From Dehalococcoidia bacterium (GTDB lineage: Bacteria; Chloroflexota; Dehalococcoidia; GIF9; UBA5629), in contig JAFGLP010000161.1 of assembly GCA_016927965.1 (NCBI GenBank), positions 1-18,357 of the forward strand: 18,357 nucleotides of DNA, in the 5' to 3' direction. The notes beneath the pieces were generated by a model that saw only the letters and a list, made by a program, of their open reading frames with translations, was not told the origin of the DNA and ran no database searches. Below are positions 14,842 through 18,357 of this stretch, piece by piece. Within the stretch, counting starts at the first letter, position 1. Each line of letters opens with the position of its first letter. The position numbers were made by a program, and so were the translations under genes.

Positions 14842-14908
14842 ACAGCAATGAAAAACTCGATTCAGACATCTAATCGAAATATAATTCAACCAAATTGCTG
14901 TAATATGT

Positions 14909-14937
14909 TTGTCTGCTGCATAAGCCCGGAGTATAAT
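14909..14937 (+). promoter_or_regulatory. Internal promoter before the second NifX/Mrp unit
   Basis: A perfect TATAAT (14932-14937) has TTGTCT (14909-14914) 17 bases upstream. It lies in the 192-base gap after the radical SAM remnant, the largest gap in the block, and about 97 bases before the next gene. The rest of that gap shows no gene. Confidence 0.5.
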
Positions 14938-15033
14938 TTTCACTTGCCGGAATCCCGCAGAAAACCGAATATTTTCCCCTTTTTCTCCTGTCTTTATCCT
15001 TCCGGTGAAATAAATAATTTAGCGGTGATCGAA

Positions 15034-15324
15034 ATGGATAATTTTGATCTTGAACCCAAATATTCTTCCAACGAGGTGCCAGGCAAGTGCCTTAAATGTC
15101 TGGCTGAAAAACATCTAGATAATTGCCTTTTCGCATTGCTGGGTGAACAGACCAACGATATTGAGCTGCAGCAGCATTACCAGGCTCTGCTGGCATTACT
15201 GGAATCGCCCGATTTCGAAAGCCTGCGCAGCCGGTCTGAGAAACTTCTATCGGAGGGTAAACAGGTCAAAGTAAAGGTGGACTATGATAACGGAGAGCTT
15301 CATTGCGATCTGGTAGCCAACTAG
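15034..15324 (+). CDS. Small hypothetical protein with CxxC motif
   Basis: I do not recognise this 96-residue protein. It has KCLKC (C19, C22), C31 and C91, an acidic central region, and about residues 43-75 predicted as helical (IELQQHYQALLALLESPDF). The end KVKVDYDNGELHCDL looks like two strands. I chose the ATG at 15034 because GGTGAT lies 5 bases before it; the frame is open back to 14848, but that stretch contains the candidate promoter and reads like non-coding sequence. The next gene starts 15 bases after its stop, so they are probably co-transcribed. Confidence 0.65.
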   Translation: MDNFDLEPKYSSNEVPGKCLKCLAEKHLDNCLFALLGEQTNDIELQQHYQALLALLESPDFESLRSRSEKLLSEGKQVKVKVDYDNGELHCDLVAN

Positions 15325-15339
15325 GAGGATATACACGCT

Positions 15340-15738
15340 ATGCAAATCCCGGTAGTAATAGATGACGAGACCACGATATGCCAGCACTTCGGCAGGGCTC
15401 AGTATTACGTGATAGTTAGCGTGGAAAACGGCAAAGGAACCGGAAAAGAGAGGTGCGGTAAAATAGAACACCGCCACTTCGCCATCCAGGAAAGCAGCCA
15501 CAGAAAGGCATCTGGCCCGCACGGCTACAATGCTGGCTCTCAGCAAGAGCAGGCCAGTATGGCCGAAACCATCAAGGATTGGCAGGTTCTGATCGGCGGA
15601 GGCATGGGGAAGAGAGCTTACGAAAGCATGCAAAGCTATAACATAGAACCAGTTGTTCCCGACGTCGTCAGCGTAGAAGAGGCCGTAAAATTTTATGCCG
15701 AAGGAAAGTTGCCCAACCTGATGTACCGTCTGCATTAA
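15340..15738 (+). CDS. NifX-type FeMo-cofactor-binding domain protein (third of three), with His-rich insert
   Basis: The 132-residue protein keeps the fold marks MQIPVVIDDET, CQHFGRAQYYVIV (C14) and VLIGGGMGKRAYESMQSYNIEPVV. Between them lies a longer loop, roughly residues 32-70, holding several His (IEHRHFAI, SSHRKASGPHGYN) and one Cys (C36). The other two copies in the window have different loops there. The loop could change metal or cluster specificity. AGGAGG lies 11 bases before the ATG, overlapping the preceding stop region. It precedes the Mrp ATPase, as ORP-type genes often do. Confidence 0.85.
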   Translation: MQIPVVIDDETTICQHFGRAQYYVIVSVENGKGTGKERCGKIEHRHFAIQESSHRKASGPHGYNAGSQQEQASMAETIKDWQVLIGGGMGKRAYESMQSYNIEPVVPDVVSVEEAVKFYAEGKLPNLMYRLH

Positions 15739-15750
15739 GAGCGATCTCAG

Positions 15751-15774
15751 GTCAACAGAATAATAACAGTTGAC
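15751..15774 (+). promoter_or_regulatory. Weak inverted repeat before the Mrp gene
   Basis: GTCAAC (15751-15756) and GTTGAC (15769-15774) form a 6-bp inverted repeat across 12 bases in the 71-base gap before the Mrp-like gene. No matching -10 at normal spacing was found, so a regulatory role is only possible. Confidence 0.2.
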
Positions 15775-15809
15775 GGTACGTATACACTTGAAAACAAGGA
15801 GTTAACAAA

Positions 15810-16811
15810 ATGCCAACCATTGAACAAGTTAGAAGCCGGCTGGATGAAGTCATTATTCCGTATGTATTACGCAGCCTGACTGCAATGAACCTTATACAGG
15901 ACATCACCATAAATGATGACGCTGTAACAATTAAACTGGCTTCAACAGCGCTGGATGACTATTCGAAGAAATGGATTGAGGAAAAAATCCATGAAAATCT
16001 GACAGGCCTTGACGGCGTTAAAAAGACCGAGTTCGAATATATTGACGCCAAACCTGCTGAATTAAACAAAATAGGTTCGGTTATCGCCATCATGAGCGGT
16101 AAAGGAGGGGTCGGAAAATCCCTGGTGAGCGGACTAACAGCAATTGCACTGAGAAGGAAAGGCTTCGAGGTCGGTATCATGGATGCCGATATCACCGGCC
16201 CCAGCATTCCCAAGATGTTTGGCTTAATAGGTAAGCCGGGAGGCAGTGAGAGCGGTATATTACCGATCACATCTAAATCAGGTATAGAGGTAATGTCAAT
16301 CAACCTGCTGCTCCCCAGCGAGGATGAGGCAGTTATCTGGCGCGGACCGCTTATCAGCAATACTATTACCCAGTTCTGGAGGGACGTACTCTGGGGCAAA
16401 CTCGATTACCTGATCGTCGACCTGCCGCCCGGTACTGCTGACGCTCCGCTGACGGTCATGCAATCCCTGCCTATCTCGGGCGTAGTCATTGTCTTCACGC
16501 CGCAGGACCTGACGGCAATGATCGTGAGAAAAGCAGTTAAAATGGCCCGGCAGATGGACAAAAAGGTGCTGGGGGTGGTGGAAAATATGAGCTACCTGTA
16601 CATCAAGGAATACGATAAAAAATATGAGCTTTTCGGCAAAAGCAGGGGGCAGGAGATGTCCGAGTCTGCCAATGCTCCATTGCTGGGACAGATACCGGTC
16701 GACCCGGAACTGGCACAACTCTGTGATAACGGAGATATAGAACGCTATCAGTCTGATTTCATCGGTAAAATCGGCGATGCCCTTGCACAGGGACAGGCAG
16801 ATACTAAATAA
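15810..16811 (+). CDS. mrp: Mrp/NBP35-family ATPase with N-terminal MIP18 (DUF59) domain
   Basis: The 333-residue protein starts with a DUF59/MIP18-like domain (about 1-85) followed by an Mrp/ApbC ATPase with MSGKGGVGKS (95-104), DADITGPSIPKMFG and LIVDLPPGT. Such proteins carry and transfer [4Fe-4S] clusters. After ENMS (about 258-261), where most family members have a CxxC cluster-bridging pair, this one reads YLYIKEYDKKYELFG with no Cys; I see no replacement pair. The DUF59 domain also lacks its usual Cys. AAGGAG precedes the ATG. Its neighbour is the third NifX-like gene, so it may partner with that protein. Confidence 0.92.
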   Translation: MPTIEQVRSRLDEVIIPYVLRSLTAMNLIQDITINDDAVTIKLASTALDDYSKKWIEEKIHENLTGLDGVKKTEFEYIDAKPAELNKIGSVIAIMSGKGGVGKSLVSGLTAIALRRKGFEVGIMDADITGPSIPKMFGLIGKPGGSESGILPITSKSGIEVMSINLLLPSEDEAVIWRGPLISNTITQFWRDVLWGKLDYLIVDLPPGTADAPLTVMQSLPISGVVIVFTPQDLTAMIVRKAVKMARQMDKKVLGVVENMSYLYIKEYDKKYELFGKSRGQEMSESANAPLLGQIPVDPELAQLCDNGDIERYQSDFIGKIGDALAQGQADTK

Positions 16812-16826
16812 ATTTGAGATAAAGGA

Positions 16827-16995
16827 ATGGAAATAAAAATTACCACTTTCGGTGAACATACTGGGTGTTTCGGCTGCCATAAAAGAAGGAGGACTCAGCC
16901 TTCTCATAGAAGCAGATGGGGAAAGGATATTGATGGACGCCTATAAGGTAACACAGCAACTCCTAGCACTTAATTATCTACATAAATTATTGTGA
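16827..16995 (+). pseudogene. Frameshifted remnant of a probable metallo-beta-lactamase-fold protein
   Basis: An ATG with GGA upstream begins MEIKITTFGE. The matching continuation lies one base further on in the +1 frame: VSAAIKEGGLSLLIEADGER followed by ILMD, a typical N-terminal strand pair of small metallo-beta-lactamase-fold hydrolases found near NifX/MinD genes. The frame then runs into unrelated sequence and stops at 16995, with no HxHxDH metal motif. Both a frameshift and a large deletion are implied. The remaining bases to 17052 hold only the next gene's leader and ribosome binding site. Confidence 0.5.
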
Positions 16996-17052
16996 ACTTG
17001 ATACCATCGCAACACCGAATCCGGAATAAATAAATAAATAAGGAGAACAAGT

Positions 17053-18048
17053 ATGTGGGACGCTTCAAAATGTAATTTTTGCGGAGATTGCCTGACCAAA
17101 TGCCTTTATGTGGATTATGACAAGAATAAAGCTGTGGCGGATATCAAGCTCCTTATGGAAGGTAAAGACGCCGGGATCCTGCACAAATGTATCACCTGCT
17201 GCGCCTGCAGCGAATACTGTCCGACCGGGGCGGACCCGTTCGACCTTATACTGAAAATGATGGAAAAGACAAAGTCGTTCCCCGTCGGCCCTGAGTTAAT
17301 AAATGGTTTTAAACTGACACCGACCATCCCCAACCAGGTCATACCCGGCGATGCTGATAAACCCCTGCTTTCCCTGTGTGTAATGCAATTCCCCGATGGA
17401 GCATTGGACGGACAGATGTTTAAAGGTATGCCTGTGGCTAAAGGCGGGGATTACTTCTGCTATCTTGGCTGGGTGCATGTCGGCATGGAAAGCCCACTTC
17501 CTCAAAATGCAAAAAAATTCATCGATAACTTGGCTGCTCTGGGCAAAGATATAGTTTTTATCCATGATGACTGTTATGCCATGATAGACGCCAAGGTCAA
17601 AGACTACGGGATAAAAGTACCCTTCAAATACATGCATGTACTGGAATACATGAGAAACTACTTGAGGGACAATCCCAGCAAAATCACTAGGCTGAATAAA
17701 AAAGTTGCTTACCAGCGACCCTGCGCCTCCCGCCTTACTCCTGATAAAGACAAATTTGTAGACGAGATATTCCAGCTGATCGGCGTAGAACGCCCGGCCA
17801 GAAAATACGAACGTGAAACAGCCCTCTGCTGCTCAGCCGCCATTGTCCGTGTATACCCGGAGGTGGCCGCCGACATTCAGACTAAAAATGTCGATGATTC
17901 GATTAAAGCCGGCGCAGATGCGATTGTAACGCTCTGCCCGATGTGCGACAGGGTCTTGAGAAGACCAACCACCGAAAAAGGGATCAAAAAGATTTATATC
18001 ACAGATCTCTGCCGCATGGCCCTGGGTGAAAAGCCTTTCCCCGATTAG
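17053..18048 (+). CDS. HdrD/GlpC-like (Fe-S)-binding oxidoreductase subunit
   Basis: The 331-residue protein has two N-terminal [4Fe-4S] motifs, CNFCGDC...C (C7, C10, C13, C17) and CITCCACSEYC (C46, C49, C52, C56), and a C-terminal region with cysteine groups DDCYAM (near 173), QRPCAS (near 223), LCCSAA (near 259) and CPMCDR (near 296). This resembles the CCG domains that hold the noncubane cluster of heterodisulfide reductase HdrB/HdrD, although the first CCG half is degenerate. It likely transfers electrons to or from a thiol/disulfide or quinone-type partner. AAGGAG lies 7 bases before the ATG. Whether it works with the Mvh hydrogenase 13 kb upstream is unknown. Confidence 0.85.
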   Translation: MWDASKCNFCGDCLTKCLYVDYDKNKAVADIKLLMEGKDAGILHKCITCCACSEYCPTGADPFDLILKMMEKTKSFPVGPELINGFKLTPTIPNQVIPGDADKPLLSLCVMQFPDGALDGQMFKGMPVAKGGDYFCYLGWVHVGMESPLPQNAKKFIDNLAALGKDIVFIHDDCYAMIDAKVKDYGIKVPFKYMHVLEYMRNYLRDNPSKITRLNKKVAYQRPCASRLTPDKDKFVDEIFQLIGVERPARKYERETALCCSAAIVRVYPEVAADIQTKNVDDSIKAGADAIVTLCPMCDRVLRRPTTEKGIKKIYITDLCRMALGEKPFPD

Positions 18049-18109
18049 CCGGATATATTACTTCCGCCCCGCATATCCTGTATACTGAGAAAAAGCATCT
18101 GGGGGCGAC

Positions 18110-18357
18110 ATGTATAATGCAATAACTGATGTGCCGGGTATCAGGACCGGGCACTATACCGATCTCAAGGCAGTTACCGGCTGCACTGTGGTCTTATGCG
18201 AAGAAGGCGCCGTTGCCGGTGTTGATGTAAGGGGAGCGGCACCGGGGACCAGGGATACCGATCTGCTGGACCCGGTAAACTCCGTGGAGAAAATACATGC
18301 CGTGCTTTTAAGCGGAGGCAGCGCCTTCGGACTGGATGCTGTCGGCGGCGTGCAGCG
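18110..18357 (+). CDS. P1-family peptidase (S58, DmpA-like), N-terminal part
   Basis: The reading frame from the ATG at 18110 runs off the window. Its 82 residues include VPGIRTGHYTD, VDVRGAAPGTRDTDLLDP and AVLLSGGSAFGLDAVGGV, the N-terminal pattern of the DmpA/S58 self-processing N-terminal nucleophile hydrolases. The catalytic Ser lies in the missing part. A GGGGGCGA just before the start is a poor ribosome binding site. TATACT (18081-18086) could be a -10 without a clear -35. It is probably a separate transcription unit from the Fe-S gene. Confidence 0.9.
   Translation, partial: MYNAITDVPGIRTGHYTDLKAVTGCTVVLCEEGAVAGVDVRGAAPGTRDTDLLDPVNSVEKIHAVLLSGGSAFGLDAVGGVQ

Noticed and set aside
14848..15033. 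N-terminal extension of the small CxxC protein
   Set aside because: It contains a TATAAT promoter element, has no ribosome binding site and reads as low-quality protein; the ATG at 15034 is preferred.

Overview
The window is a gene-dense, almost entirely plus-strand stretch of a bacterial chromosome. Strong AGGAGG-type ribosome binding sites, sigma70-like promoters and a tRNA with an encoded CCA point to Bacteria. Two oxygen-sensitive [NiFe] hydrogenases and many ferredoxin-type proteins point to a strict anaerobe with hydrogen metabolism. I cannot place it taxonomically; an anaerobic lineage such as Dehalococcoidia (Chloroflexota) or a sulfate-reducer-like bacterium is a guess.

Region 1 (1-7626): a CAU tRNA on the minus strand, then an ArsR-type regulator and two hydrogenase operons in tandem. 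The first (mvhD-mvhG-mvhA) looks like a group 3c, methyl-viologen-reducing type enzyme without HdrABC beside it. The second (hydB-hydG-hydD-hydA) looks like a group 3b NAD(P)-linked sulfhydrogenase. Genes within each operon touch or overlap. A long hairpin separates the two operons and a terminator-like hairpin ends the second.

Region 2 (7627-9224): a six-helix membrane sensor with PAS and GGDEF domains, preceded by a perfect 16-bp palindrome.

Region 3 (9225-14841): a promoter and a perfect 16-bp palindrome lead into a tight operon. It contains a DUF134 regulator, three small Gly/Arg/Met-rich proteins, two NifX-like (FeMo-co-binding fold) proteins, two MinD-type ATPases each carrying two [4Fe-4S] sites, an FmdB zinc ribbon, a NifU-like scaffold, a methyltransferase, and the stump of a radical SAM gene. 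The set resembles the orange-protein (ORP, Mo-Cu cluster) loci of sulfate reducers, and I read it as a metal-cluster assembly or carrier system of unknown product.

Region 4 (14842-18357): an internal promoter, a small Cys-containing protein, a third NifX-like protein with a His-rich insert, an Mrp/NBP35 ATPase that lacks the usual C-terminal CxxC, a frameshifted remnant of a probable metallo-beta-lactamase-fold gene, an HdrD/GlpC-like Fe-S oxidoreductase subunit, and the start of a P1-family (S58/DmpA) peptidase.

Taken together, the hydrogenases would exchange electrons between H2, ferredoxin or thiol/disulfide partners and NAD(P)H. The NifX/MinD/Mrp/NifU block would build or carry an iron-sulfur or heterometal cluster; a link between the two halves is inferred only from adjacency.
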